Assembly (NCBI GenBank): GCA_001179505.1
Contig: CDMY01000144.1
Coordinates: forward strand, 62,001-126,000
Direction: 5' to 3'
From: Vitrella brassicaformis
Taxonomy: Eukaryota > Sar > Vitrellaceae
Length of the DNA: 64,000 nt
The notes beneath the pieces are model-generated. The model worked only from the letters and a program-made list of their open reading frames with translations. It was not told the DNA's origin and did no database searches. This document shows, piece after piece, positions 46,395 to 57,307 of this stretch. How positions within the stretch are numbered: position 1 is the stretch's first letter; every line of letters begins with the position of its first letter. A program made the position numbers and the translations under genes.

Positions 46395-46642
46395 ATTTCC
46401 GTCTGTCCGTCTGTCTGTCTGTCTGTCTGTGTTGGTTTGCCCACCTCGCCCCGCCTCCGTCATGGCGGTGCAGCCGCCTCGCAGCCAATCGACCAACACA
46501 CACACAGCAGCAGCAGTAACAGCGCCACAGAGGCAATTTTGGCAAAGAGCATCTCTGCATGCAGTCCTTACCTGGCCTCTCGCGAACCCTTCGGCGGCCA
46601 TATAATCAGTGTTGACCGCCCGGATCGGCAGCCGTGTTAGTG

Positions 46643-46661
46643 TTGGGGTTTCAGGGTTAAA
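46643..46661 (+). promoter_or_regulatory. Telomere-like block upstream of copy B
   Basis: TTGGGGTTTCAGGGTTAAA lies about 130 bp before the ATG at 46790. It is the shortened counterpart of the array at 13433-13461. Confidence 0.4.
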
Positions 46662-46789
46662 GGTCGCGGCGGCCAGGATACGCCCCCACTGCCGACTTAC
46701 CCCGTTTCGGCCACCCGTTTCGTGAAAGACGAAGAGCCGTGAAGTCCTCATCCCATTGCTTCCATCCCGTTGATCGGATTCGGATCCCG

Positions 46790-48465
46790 ATGGCTCTCTA
46801 TACCTGGTCGCTCTGCATCGCCCTGATCCTCTGTCAGCTGTGTCAACAAGTCTCCTCGTCTCGTGTCGCGGTGGGGGATCTGGTGAGCTGCCCACAACCG
46901 CCCGAGGACCCCCCTGAGGAGCCAATCGACATCAGGTGGATAAGAACAGATATAGACGGTATACCTTGCTGGTCTTGGCCGCTGCAATAAATGCGTCGAT
47001 TGCAGTTCTGTGAAGGTCCCTGAGGCGTTCAGGAAGCGCATCCAGGCGAACCTCAGGGGCAAAGACACGCTCGGTGTAGTCTTGCGTCTCGAAGGTTTTA
47101 GGCGCAATCTTGAGGTGTCACTGCAGGAGGTATGTATTCCGAAGCGACCGACGCTAGATTGACCATACGACAACACTCAGACGTCTCCCTCAGGTCGAGG
47201 GGCTGGACGTGACAGGTGGTCAATGCCGTTTGGATATCGAACGCTGGTCGGGGCCGCGCACCTGCTCCTTGGCGATGTATGTGCATGACCGAGAACACAA
47301 GCTGTCAGCCCTTTTATGCATTCTTGCGTCCAGTCTGAAGAAGGCCGACAAGCTGAACGGGAACACCCTCATGGTTGCGATGCTCTCATGGATTGACCAG
47401 TTTTCGCCTGCCTTCGGCTGCAAAGAGCTGACAATTCTTGACGCCAGCAGCATCAAGGACATGTATGTGCTCTCAAGAGCAGGTACGCGCAGATGATGCA
47501 CAGGCTCTGACATGCACATCGATCCGTTCAATTCGTTGGCATGTGCATGTCAGGCTTCTACTATCAATCCTTTGGCTTCCAGCATGCCCCTCGGGCGAAC
47601 CAAGACGGCATCGAAAGCTGCAAAAAGATGATCAGCTCTCTTTTTGACAGGAAGGACAGTCTTCCAACCGCCGAATTCAATCTCGTCAAGACCATCCTGT
47701 GGGCGGCTATGGAGTACGAGAAGATGGGCAGGATCTGGAAGGAGGTTCTCGACGACAACATTAATGATGGCGCCGCCACACTCGAGCCAGTGGCACTCGA
47801 GCAGCTCCGCAACAGAACGGTCGAGGCCGTAGAGCAGGAGAGCGGCTTGAAGAAGGAGATGCCGCCCTGGCTGCGCATAGTGTTCGACATCCTCAAGGCT
47901 TGGCCGGAAGTCGAAGAGATGACTCTTGAGTGCGTGAAGAAGCGAGAGAGGATTGCTGGCGGCCCGCAAAACCCCCAAGCCGATCTGCTGCTGCCCCATC
48001 TGGCCCCATCAGTGACCATCGACCGCAGCTACCCCAAAGGCAGCACGGCCCACCAGGTCATTACATGGACTCAGTACGGGCTCAGCTGCCTTGATTGATG
48101 GTACAAGTGTGTGTCTCTCTCCTGGTGTGTGTGTCACCAAACAGATCACGTGTCTCATTCAGTCAGCCCAGCTGGTACTCGTGACGAGCGGAGACAAAGA
48201 GGTGCTCCGGGAAGAGATGGGGGAAAACCCGTCCCTCAACCTGCTCGAATACAGCCTCCCTGACGACGCGCAGCCATGCCTATTCGCAGTCGCGAGGGGT
48301 GTGCGGCAGCTGAACGACACACATGCCTACAGCCTGGTGGAAGAGTTTGCCCCGCAGCTCCTGCAGGAGAGCGGGAAGAGGCAAAAGAAGAGGAAGCAGA
48401 AGACGGATGACACTCAAGAGGAGGAAGCAGAGGAAGCGAGGAGAAGCAAGGCACAGAAGTATTAA
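46790..48465 (+). CDS. Duplicated secreted protein of unknown function (intact copy)
   Basis: The ATG at 46790 starts a clear signal peptide (MALYTWSLCIALILCQLCQQ) followed by VSSSRVAVGDLVSC. Introns at about 46936-47029, 47132-47193, 47483-47553 and 48056-48144 join in frame to KVPEAFRKRIQANLRGKDTL, VEGLDVTGGQCRLDIERWSG, KADKLNGNTLMVAMLSWIDQ, ILDASSIKDMYVLSRAGFYY, QSFGFQHAPRANQDG, KMGRIWKEVLDDNINDGAAT, EMPPWLRIVFDILKAWPEVE, ITCLIQSAQLVLVTSGDKEV and a Lys/Glu-rich tail ending at 48465. Most of the length is helical. The stretch DASSIKDMYVLSRAGFYYQS..GF faintly recalls the end of GNAT acetyltransferases, but no acetyl-CoA loop is seen, so I do not assign it. If the fourth intron is retained, the protein ends at 48098 (TWTQYGLSCLD). 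Confidence 0.7.
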
Positions 48466-48885
48466 TGGTAGAAACCATGTGAGACACGAATCATCCGGGC
48501 CGCAGACGGATCGAACTCGACGGCCGGGCCACCTGCCTCTTCGTGTGGGTTGAGAGTTGACCTTTCATGACTGACCCGCAGTGACGGAGCGACGGCAATT
48601 AATGCGTTTCTTCGAGCAATAAAACGTGACCAGCGAGACACGCGGCACGCCCCGAACGCGTCTCTGCACCTTTTGCATCCACTACCCGACAGCCTGCCAA
48701 GATCTCACCAAACACGGACGGATGATGATGGCGCCGCGAAGGCAACTCGCCAGGACGACGTCTATCGAGAGGACGTCGTTAAAGACGATGCAAACGGCGG
48801 ATGAAAGGTCCCCTGCGGCAGCAGCCGTCAAACCAACGATTATTACGCTGCAGCTCGTATCCTGGCCGCGGCCAGCGATGACTGT

Positions 48886-49217
48886 GGATGGGCGGTTTCA
48901 GATCTCAATAGTCCTTACAGAGCGTTATGAACAGGCGGGCACACATGGCATGGTCAGAAAGCGACGAACGAACAGAGGACATCCACATGTAGAGAAAGCT
49001 GCCTGCATGGCTTCGATCTGCGGAAAACATCTGCTGCTGCCTCCAGTATAGACACACACACACAGAGTGTACGTACAGATAAAGACGCCCCAGCTCTTGA
49101 AAGCACAGCAAAACCGCAATTAATGCATCAGTCAATCAATCAATCAAAGCGGCCCGGCCGCACACACAGCGCAATAAGAAGGAAAATTGGCCGCCTGTCT
49201 GTCTGTCTGTCTCTTTG
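48886..49217. other. Convergent spacer
   Basis: This lies between the copy B edge and the branching-enzyme stop at 49218. It contains an aatc repeat at about 49130-49146. No gene is seen. Confidence 0.4.
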
Positions 49218-52200
49218 TCAGTCGATGCTGACGAGTTTGAGTGCCATGTTTTGAAACGGCTTGAGCTCGATCCACAGCGGCCCGCCTCCGCTGTGGCACG
49301 ACCAATACGGGTCGTGGCGGTTGTAATCCTGACACACACACACACACGTGGCGTGTATGCACCAGTCCATTGCATTGTCTGCCGGTGGTGCTCACTGCAC
49401 TGACATGTATGCCAATGTATTTCTCGTCGATGGAGTTGTAGATGACCTGCCACAGGCCGCCGCACGGCACGTGTATCTCGCAGTGGCACTTGCTGCTGAA
49501 CGGCGCCTCGCTGCGGATGAACACAATGTCGTTCAAATGGTCACGGGGGTCGCCGCTGTCCCAACCTGCACACACACATAGCCACGCACCCATGTAGACG
49601 AATGAATGAATGGATGCACGTGTGTGGCATCGATGGAACACGCTGACCTTTGTCTGATCCGAAACGGATGATGGAAAAGAATTTGAGCTCATTGTTGCTG
49701 CCGTTCCGAATCTGCAACGACACACACCACACACACACAACACACACAGAGAGGCTTCCCCATAACCTGCACCGACCCCCCAAAATGGCCGACCATGGAT
49801 TTGCTGTCGTGGCGCCACATGGCGGGTTCGTTCTGGGAGATCATGTTAAGGTCGTGGACGTTCTGAATCATCTGCTTCTGGTGCAGGTGGGCGTGGTCGC
49901 CCGTCTTGCCCCAATCCATGCAGCCAGGCGAACCGTCAAACATGATTTCCTCGCCAAACTCGTCACCCTGACGGCGATGGAAACACATTCACACACACAG
50001 AGAGGGCGATGGGAGATGTCTCTTCATGTGCATCAACCACGGTGTGGGCTCACTTGGAAGATCATGGGCACTCCTGCTCTGAACCAGCACAGGGCGGCCA
50101 TGCCGACCAGCTGCACATGGTTCTTGAACTCGGTCAGCAAACGGAGCTTGCCTGATCAGGGGACGACAAGACAAGACAGACAGACGCGTGTGTGCGTGTT
50201 GATGTGTGGTTAGTGTGGGTGCCGACCGTTTGAGCATTCGTCGTGGGTGTTGTATGCGTTGACGTACTTCTCCTCACTCCTGTCGTGGATCAACATCTCA
50301 ACATGCTGGATCAGCCGATACTCCACAGCTGCAGTAATGGGCAGACAGACAGACAGACAGGCAGACACACCCACACACAGACATGTGGTCATGATGCGCA
50401 CACACGCACACACACACGTGTATCTGGTCTTGCCCCTCCCCTACTGGTTCTGATGTAGTTGCGCATTCTGTGCATCTCGCCGAGGTTTTGGACGTAGCCA
50501 AATCCAGCACCACCCTGCCCAACCATTGACACACACAGACCCACACCGATTATGTACGTATCCTTGTACGGGTGTCGGCTTGCTGGCTGACCTTTTCGAC
50601 AGGCACTGCGAGCCTCCTGAGGACCCTCCTAGACTCCTCGGCAATGGTCACAAACGGCGGGGCCGTGTGAGCCAACCGACTGTGCAGATCCCTGAAGACA
50701 TAACACGCATACGGAGAAATGGAGAATGTCAAGGGAGTCCCGTGTGCAGCGCCGAGAGGGAAAGGCGTACCGTACCTGTAGAAGTGGATTGTGTCGAGGT
50801 CGATGACTTCGCTGAGTTCGTATCCGCTCATGCCGATCTCGTAGAAGCCCACACCGTTGAGCAGGTCCCAGTCCTCCTGCCGCATACGACTCTTGTCATT
50901 CTTCAGCGGCCACCTAAACACACACACACACACAGGCAGAAACATACACACACGGTCATCTGTGTTGGCTGGTGTGTCTTGTGTTGTGTGTGTGCGCGTG
51001 TGTGTGTGTGTGTGTGCTGACCAGTCCCACTCTCCTCTGTCATAGTCGAGGAACAGCTGTGACGACACCGCGTCCAAACGGGCGCCATCGATACCTACAA
51101 ACGCCACGCCACACTCACATGTCGACACATGCAGCGGCCAGCGTGCATTACGTTGCATCCTTCCTTTCTCAGTGTGTGTGTGTGTGTGTGTATATGTGTG
51201 AGTGAATGGGTACGTACCTAGTTCCCTGTACATGTATGTGAGGACCCCGATGAGGTAGTTGCGCACGAACTCGTTGCTGAAGTTGTACACGCGCGCCTTC
51301 CACTCGTTGTTCCACCCCTTGCCCCCAGAGTGGTGGAACAGGTCAGTGCCGTCGTAGCTCGACAAACCGCAGTCCCAATCCTGAACATTCACACGCAGAA
51401 ACGGCCTGCGCGTCTGTATGTGTGATATATGTGACGGCATGTAGGTCCGCACCTGAATGCCGTGGCCGAGTGGGACGTCGGCAATGACGCCAATGCCATT
51501 CTCGTGCAGCGAGTTGACGAGATACTTGAAGTCGTCGATGGTGCCGTGCCGCTCACTCACGGCGTAGGGACACCCAACCAGGTAGCCCCACGACTCTGAC
51601 AATGACAAAGTGAGTGAAGTGACACCAACACACACCAACCCAAAACACGCGCATACGCGTGACCCGGGGGAAGGCAGGCGAGTGTGTGTATTTACCTACC
51701 GTAGAGTGGGCTCTGCATGAAGGGCATGATTTGGACGTGGCTGAACCCCAGGTACTTGACGTGCGGCACCAGCTTGTGGGCGATGTCGCGGTAGTTGCCC
51801 TGCCAGAAACTGCCCAGGTGCACCTCATAGATGCTCTTCAACACACCAAGGCCGGCCGTCTGAGCGAGCAAAGCACCACGGTGTGCCACACATCACTCCC
51901 CCCACGTGTGCGTGGGCCGGGCCCCCTTGGGCACGCACCTTTTGTTCGCCATCAGCCTCGTCGCTGTCCGTCTTGGTGTCGACGATGTGTTTGTGCGTCC
52001 ACTCGAATCGGTCAGGGTCGCCCACCACAGAATTGAAGTTGCGACTGCCATCAGCGCGGAACTCAGACTGACCAGACAGACCCGCACGCACACCACACCG
52101 CACCACCGTGTTGCCCAGTGTGTGTCTGCCCTGCCCTGCCCTGCCGGCCATACCGCGAGTTGGACAGAGAATGGGTCGATGCGTCCCATTTCGTATCTGT

Positions 52201-52844
52201 TGGGGAGGTAGCCCTTGTCGTTGATGATGTGGTACTTGTACTGATGATAGGTGAGGTCCTCCCCCACCTCAAGCTCCCACACGCCGTCACGCGTCCAATG
52301 CAGCGGCTCACCCTTCTGCCAATTGTTGGCTGATCGATGGACAGACAGTGGCAGGGGAGACAGACAGACACAGACACAGTAGGTCTACGCTCAATGGAGG
52401 GATGTTTGTGTTGTGTTGTTATTGTATTGTGTGTGCTGTATATGTGTGTTTGTTTACTGACCATCTCTGAGTAGAAAGACGTGTGTGGCTTCAGGCGCAT
52501 ACACCCGGAATGTGGTGGTCTTCTTCTCGCCGTCAACGTGGGCGCCAAAGAACTTGTACGGATAGTCCTGTATGCACACAGCCACAACACACCAACCACA
52601 CACAAACATACATTCAACCGCACCACATGCACACTACGCTGCTCTTGGCCAGTGCTGTGCTGCCTACCCTCCTGAGGGTCTCTTCGCCCATCTCCTGCAC
52701 ATCCTCCTCCCCCTGCACATGCCCTGCATGATGCGGATCTATGCCATTCTCGTCGGCTGGTGCAGGGGACGCCAAAGCATCTCCCTGATCTTTGCTTGTA
52801 GCCGGCGGGTGCTCCTCTGACGCCGCTATGGTGATCTTCGGCAT
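49218..52844 (-). CDS. glgB: 1,4-alpha-glucan branching enzyme (GH13)
   Basis: This introduces alpha-1,6 branches into storage glucan (starch or glycogen). The ATG at 52844 begins MPKITIAASEEHPPATSKDQ. A CBM48-type N-domain follows (FFGAHVDGEKKTTTFRVYAP, HQYKYHIINDKGYLPNRYEM). The GH13 barrel reads SIYEVHLGSFWQGNYRDIAH, VKYLGFSHVQIMPFMQSPLY, SWGYLVGCPYAV, GIGVIADVPLGHGIQDWDC, IDGARLDAVSSQLFLDYDRG (nucleophile Asp), FVTIAEESRRVLRRLAVPV (acid/base Glu) and VNAYNTHDECS (third Asp). The C-domain ends LWIELKPFQNMALKLVSID. SWGYLVG, DGTDLFHH and YNFSNEFVRNYLIG follow the bacterial-type branching enzyme more than debranching or amylase members. No targeting leader is obvious, consistent with cytosolic storage glucan. 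About 13 introns. Confidence 0.88.
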
Positions 52845-54068
52845 TGTGAATCAAGAGACCTTCAGTGGGCTAAACAGAGGATGTAAAAACGTTCCGTGAA
52901 ACCGCTCTATCCAACCGGAGATCCCAACCGGAGATCTACGAGCGTTGGTTTCGACAACCGCAGCTCTCCCCACGCTCCCAGGCTTTCTTGCCTCTCCTCT
53001 CGCTGTCCTTCTTCTTCTCCTTCTTCTTCTTGCTCTTCTCTCTTTCTCGGTGTCTTTACTGGCGACTGTTCAGTCGCTCCTGGGTGTCGCGTCTGCTCAC
53101 ACGCCCGTCAGGTACGCCAAGACAGTCACGAAGGCAGACAAGCAGCACGAGATCTCTCCCTTGGTGCTGTGTGCGCTTCTGCGTTTCAGGTTTGTTATTA
53201 GTCTGGTGGGTCTGAGATGGCCGACACGGCCGTCGAGGACGGCACAGAGGCCAACAAGGCCGAGGCCACTGACAGCATCGAGTGGTGAGACGGGTGGCTC
53301 GACGGGCGAGGCCAAACAGCCGTCCGCCGAGGCGAGCAGCAGTGGCGTTGGTTCATCAGAGAGCGCGTGTGCACCCGGCAGCAAGAGAAAGGCATTTTGG
53401 GCTGCTGGGAACAGATGGAGGTGAGAGAGGAGGCCGGGCAGCTGCATGTGGGGATGGTGAGACGCAGCATGCATGTGGGTCTCAATTGTCCTGTTCTCTC
53501 CGTGCGTGTAGGTGGAGGCGGTGTTGCCTCGCTCTCAGAGGGAGCGAGGCGCGGACCCACATCGGCAGACCCACATCGGCAGACACACACACTGCAAGGT
53601 GAGTGGCCGCAACCAAGATGAGAGATACCATGGCCATTCTCGTCCTCTGGGCACAAGTGTACGCATGTGTTTTTACAGATGACGTCAATTGGATCACGAG
53701 AACGAGAGACGCATCCATCCCTGCTGCATGCCATCCACCTTTCATCTGCGCGGTGGCGCCTTCACTGGCTCGTGTACGTACGAACCTTGCATGACGTGAT
53801 GTGACGTGATGTGTGTAAGTAGGATGTCCGTGTGTGTGCATGTGCCCAGCCGGAGAGGGGCTGGGTGGGGTTCCGAAGGCAGAAAATGGTGTACAGAGAG
53901 GTTCATTTGATGACACTGGCTTCGGCTGCGTGTTGTTCCGTTCTTCTTGCTGTCCTACAAGCATGGCCTGCTCTTTCTCCATCTCTCTCCCTCTCTGCTT
54001 GAGTCTGCCTGAGTCTGCCTGTCTGTCTGGCTGGCTAGTCCCTTGACGTGTGTGTGGTCGTGGCGCTA

Positions 54069-54155
54069 GTCCTCACAAGGGTGCAACCGCTGCTTCTCAG
54101 AGGCACTAATGAGACACAGTGCTTCTGAGATACAGCGGTTGGACCTTGTGAGGAC
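54069..54155. repeat. Foldback 1: imperfect inverted repeat
   Basis: The left arm (54069-54107) and right arm (54118-54155) are nearly complementary around the CCTCACAAGG...CTTGTGAGG ends, with a 10-base loop. Unit 2 keeps only the left arm, near 56100-56140. Confidence 0.8.
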
Positions 54156-54252
54156 CGCACACGACCAACACACACATCCACACACACACCCTCTGTCGTC
54201 ACAGCACACAGACACCCTTGCGTGTCTGACGACTGACTTACTCGACTGGTTG

Positions 54253-54376
54253 CTTCTTGCTGCCTCTCTCTCGTCTGCTGTGTTGGCAGGGGTCAGCCAA
54301 CGCAGTGCAGACGAGAGCGCTTCTGAGATTTCTCCTTGCACAACACAGAGCAGACGAGAGAGAGGCAGCAAGAGAG
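54253..54376. repeat. Foldback 2: imperfect inverted repeat
   Basis: The arms are at about 54253-54285 (TTGCTGCCTCTCTCTCGTCT) and 54341-54376, its near-exact reverse complement, with a 55-base centre. Unit 2 has the left-arm counterpart only, near 56245-56290. Confidence 0.8.
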
Positions 54377-54530
54377 CTTTTTGGCCTCTGTCGGTCCACT
54401 ACCACTTCACTGAGGGCTCAAAACACCCTCGCGGCCGCCCTTAATGTCTCGGCTGCCGCTGTCGTAGAGGGGTGGTTTTGGGGTTAGGGGGCGATGGGCG
54501 GGGGCAGCGGCACCATGCATGGAGAGGGAG

Positions 54531-54650
54531 GGGTGGAGGGGTGTTTAAGGAGTAGGGAGGATGTTGAAATGGCGCTAGCTTGAGTGTGACAAACTCAACA
54601 TCCCGCGCCGTTTTAACGTCCTCCCTACTCAACCAACACCCCTCCACCCC
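54531..54650. repeat. Foldback 3: imperfect inverted repeat
   Basis: The arms are at about 54531-54575 and 54605-54650, both containing GGGTGGAGGGGTGTT and AGTAGGGAGGA (one in reverse). The centre is about 30 bases. Related sequence recurs near 56750-56820 as AGGGAGGACGTTGAAATGGC. Confidence 0.75.
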
Positions 54651-54990
54651 TTCTTCTCCTTACACACAGTCAGTGTCCCCACAGCGATGCTGCGGAAGCG
54701 GCGAGATGAGCCGAGCTCGGCACTTAGACAGAGACAGACTGACTGACTGACTGACAGAGAGACAGTCAGGGAGCGGCAGCGATGCTGCGGAAGCGGCGAG
54801 ATGAGCCGAGCTCGCTCGTCCTGCCACTTCATGTAGCACCCCTGCCGCTTCCTGACTGTCTCTCTGTTTGGTGAGTGCGCCAATGTCGGGCGGCAGCCAC
54901 GGTCAAGGCCCATCCGCAGTCTGAGAAGCAATGGGCCACCACACACACACACACACACACACACCACACGGGTGGAACAGACAGACAGAC

Positions 54991-56965
54991 AGAGAGAGAT
55001 CTACGAGCGTTGGTTTCGACAACCGCAGCTCCACGCTGCAAGGCTTTCTTGTCCATCCTCTCGCTGTCCTTCTTTCTCCTTCTTCTTGCTCTTCTTTCCT
55101 TCCCGAGATGTCTCTGCTGGCGACTGTCAGTCGCTCCTGGGTGGGTGTCGTGTCTGCAGAGCTCAGCCGCCCGTCAGGTACGCCAAGGCAGTCACGAAGA
55201 CACACGAGCAGCACGAGATTTCTCCCTTGGTGCTGTGTGCGCTTCTGCGTTTCAGGTTTGTTATTAGTCTGGTGGGTCTGAGATGGCCGACACGGCCGTC
55301 GAGGACGGCACAGAGGCCGACAAGGCCGGGCCACGACGGCGCCGAGTGCTGTGACGGGTGGCTCGACGGGGGAGGCCAAGCAGCCGTCCGCCGAGGCGAG
55401 CAGCAGTGGCGCTGGCGCATCAGAGAGCGCGTGTGCACCCGGCAGCAAGAGAAAGGCATTTTGGGCTGCTGAGAACTACTGAGAACCTGAGAACAGATGG
55501 AGGTGAGGGAGGAGGCTGGGCCCCTTTGCGCGGGGATGTGCATGGCGCATGCATGTGGTTCTCAATTGTCTTGCTCTCTCCGTGTGTGCAGGTGGAAGAG
55601 GCGTTCTCATGGTGAGCAAGGGGTGGACCCACACTGGCAAACACACACGATAAGGTGAGTGGCCGCATCCAAGATGAGAGACACACGACAGATTCTCTTC
55701 CTCTGCCGTGCACGTACGCATGTGTGTTGTGCAGGTGTTGTTGGTTGGATGATGAGAATGCATGCAAAGAAGACGTCCTCGTCTGCGGCAAGGCATCCGT
55801 CCCTCATGTGCGTACGAACTTTTCGTGATGTGGCGTGTTTGCATGTGTGCAGTGGGGGAGGGGGGTGGGGGGAGGGGTGGAGTTTAGAAGGCAGAAAATG
55901 GTGTACAGGGAGGTTCATTTGATGACACTCACTTCGGCTGCGTGTTGTTCCGTTCCTCTTGCTGTCCTACAAGCATGGCCTGCTTGTCCTCCATCTCTCT
56001 CTCTCTCTCTCTGCTTGAGTCTGCCTGTCTGTCTGTCTGTCTGGCTGGCTGGTCCCTAGACGTGTGTGTGGTCGTGGCGTTGAAACCGACTCAGCGGCAG
56101 TCCTCACAAGGGTCCAACCGCTGTTTCTCAGAAGCACTGGACCCCCTACACACCACACCCACTGCACACAACACACACATCCACACACCCACCCTCCCTC
56201 AGCACAGCACACAGACTGCGTGTCTGACGACTGACTTACTCGGCTGATTGCTTCTTGCTGCCTCTCTCTCCTTTGCTCTGTGTTGGCAGGGGTCAGCCAA
56301 CGCAGAGAAAAGTCGCAGCTGCTCATTGGCACTTTTTGGCCTTAGCCTGTCCACTACCACTTCAGTGAGCAGCTGTGACGTTTGACTCTCAGTGAGACTC
56401 TGTGCCATTTGATGTCCCCCACACTCACTGAGAGCGTGCCCCGTGGTGTGCGCCGCGCGAACCTTTTGAGGAGTGTCATACTCCTGCCAATGGGTGAGTG
56501 TCGGGCTCACCATCATGGCTGCACGGGGCTTAGAACGCCCCCGCGGCCGGGCGGTCTGCGGTGCGGCCTGTTGCAGTGCTCCGTCACGGCGGGCCGTTTC
56601 GAGAGAGCCAGGCACTTAGACAGAGAGACAGACTGACTGACAGACAGTCAGGAAGCGGCAGGGTGCTGCAAGAAGTGGCAGGACGAGCTCGGCTCATCTC
56701 GCCGCTTCCGAAGCATCGCTGTGGGGACACTGACTGTGTGTAAGGAGAGGGAGGGGTGGGATGGGGTGAATATATCGTAGGGAGGACGATATATCGTAGG
56801 GAGGACGTTGAAATGGCGCGGGCGTTTGTCAACCGTTTTGAGTTGAGTGTGTGCGCGCCAATGTCGGGCGGCAGCCACGGTCAAGGCCCATCCGCAGTCT
56901 GAGAAGCAATGGGCCACCACACACACAAACGGGCGGAACAGACAGACAGACAGACAGGCAGACAC
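54991..56965 (+). repeat. Tandem 2-kb repeat, unit 2
   Basis: This is the direct copy of 52928-54990. It lacks parts of the foldbacks but contains an inverted copy of the GCGGAAGCGGCGAGATGAGC motif (56689-56718), which unit 1 has twice in direct orientation (54687-54718, 54783-54814). It ends at a gaca/GA microsatellite near 56945. Confidence 0.75.
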
Positions 56966-57307
56966 GGGCTTCTCTCTCCCTCTCTCTCTCTCTCTCTCCT
57001 GCTTGGTTGACGGTCTTGTCGTTTTCCTGCGTGCGTGGATTGCGTCTCGTTCTGTCTCACGTCTTCTTGCCAGCTGCTGTGTTGCCTCTGTCTGCCCTTG
57101 TTCGTGATGTAGAAGTGTGGATTGGATTGGATTACATGAGCATGGTGGACCATGTGGTGTGATGTGTGTATGTTTATGTTGATATGGAAGGAGGGACCTA
57201 CTTATCTGTGTGATGTCCTTGCGTTTAATGAACGGCTTAGAACACCACAATGTTCGCTGCAAGAATGAACCATTGATTGAGTCAGGTCAGTGGGTCGGTC
57301 ACGTCGG
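56966..57307. other. Spacer between repeat cluster and EngB
   Basis: This starts with a ct microsatellite (about 56972-56998), followed by non-repetitive sequence and probable 3' UTR of the EngB gene. No gene is seen. Confidence 0.4.

Larger units (their letters stand above)
46395..48885 (+). repeat. Inverted segmental duplication, copy B
   Basis: This is the partner of 11235-13865, in opposite orientation. It includes a tgtc-repeat edge near 46402-46430, a telomere-like block at 46643-46661, the whole intact gene, and a 3' flank up to about the GGCCGCGGCCAG near 48870. I saw no terminal inverted repeat or target-site duplication. Confidence 0.8.
52928..54990 (+). repeat. Tandem 2-kb repeat, unit 1
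   Basis: It starts at GATCTACGAGCGTTGGTTTC and ends at a gaca microsatellite. Landmarks shared with unit 2 include VRYAK-coding sequence (53109/55178), ATGGCCGACACGGCC (53217/55282), GTGTACAGAGAGGTTCATTTG-like sequence (53890/55902) and the GGCGGCAGCCACGGTCAAGG block (54888/56868). A weak open frame runs through LLLLLLLLALLSFSVSLL but starts without ATG. Unit 2 differs by frame-changing indels, so I do not call a gene. Unit 1 carries three foldbacks that unit 2 lacks or has in part. Confidence 0.75.

Noticed and set aside
53217-53288. Small frame MADTAVEDGTEANKAEATDS in unit 1
   Set aside because: The unit 2 copy diverges into another frame after about 14 codons, so selection on the protein is not evident.
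52945-53424. Poly-Leu signal-like frame in the tandem repeat (VLLLLLLLLALLSF)
   Set aside because: It has no ATG start, the Leu run is a ctt microsatellite read in frame, and unit 2 has frame-changing indels.
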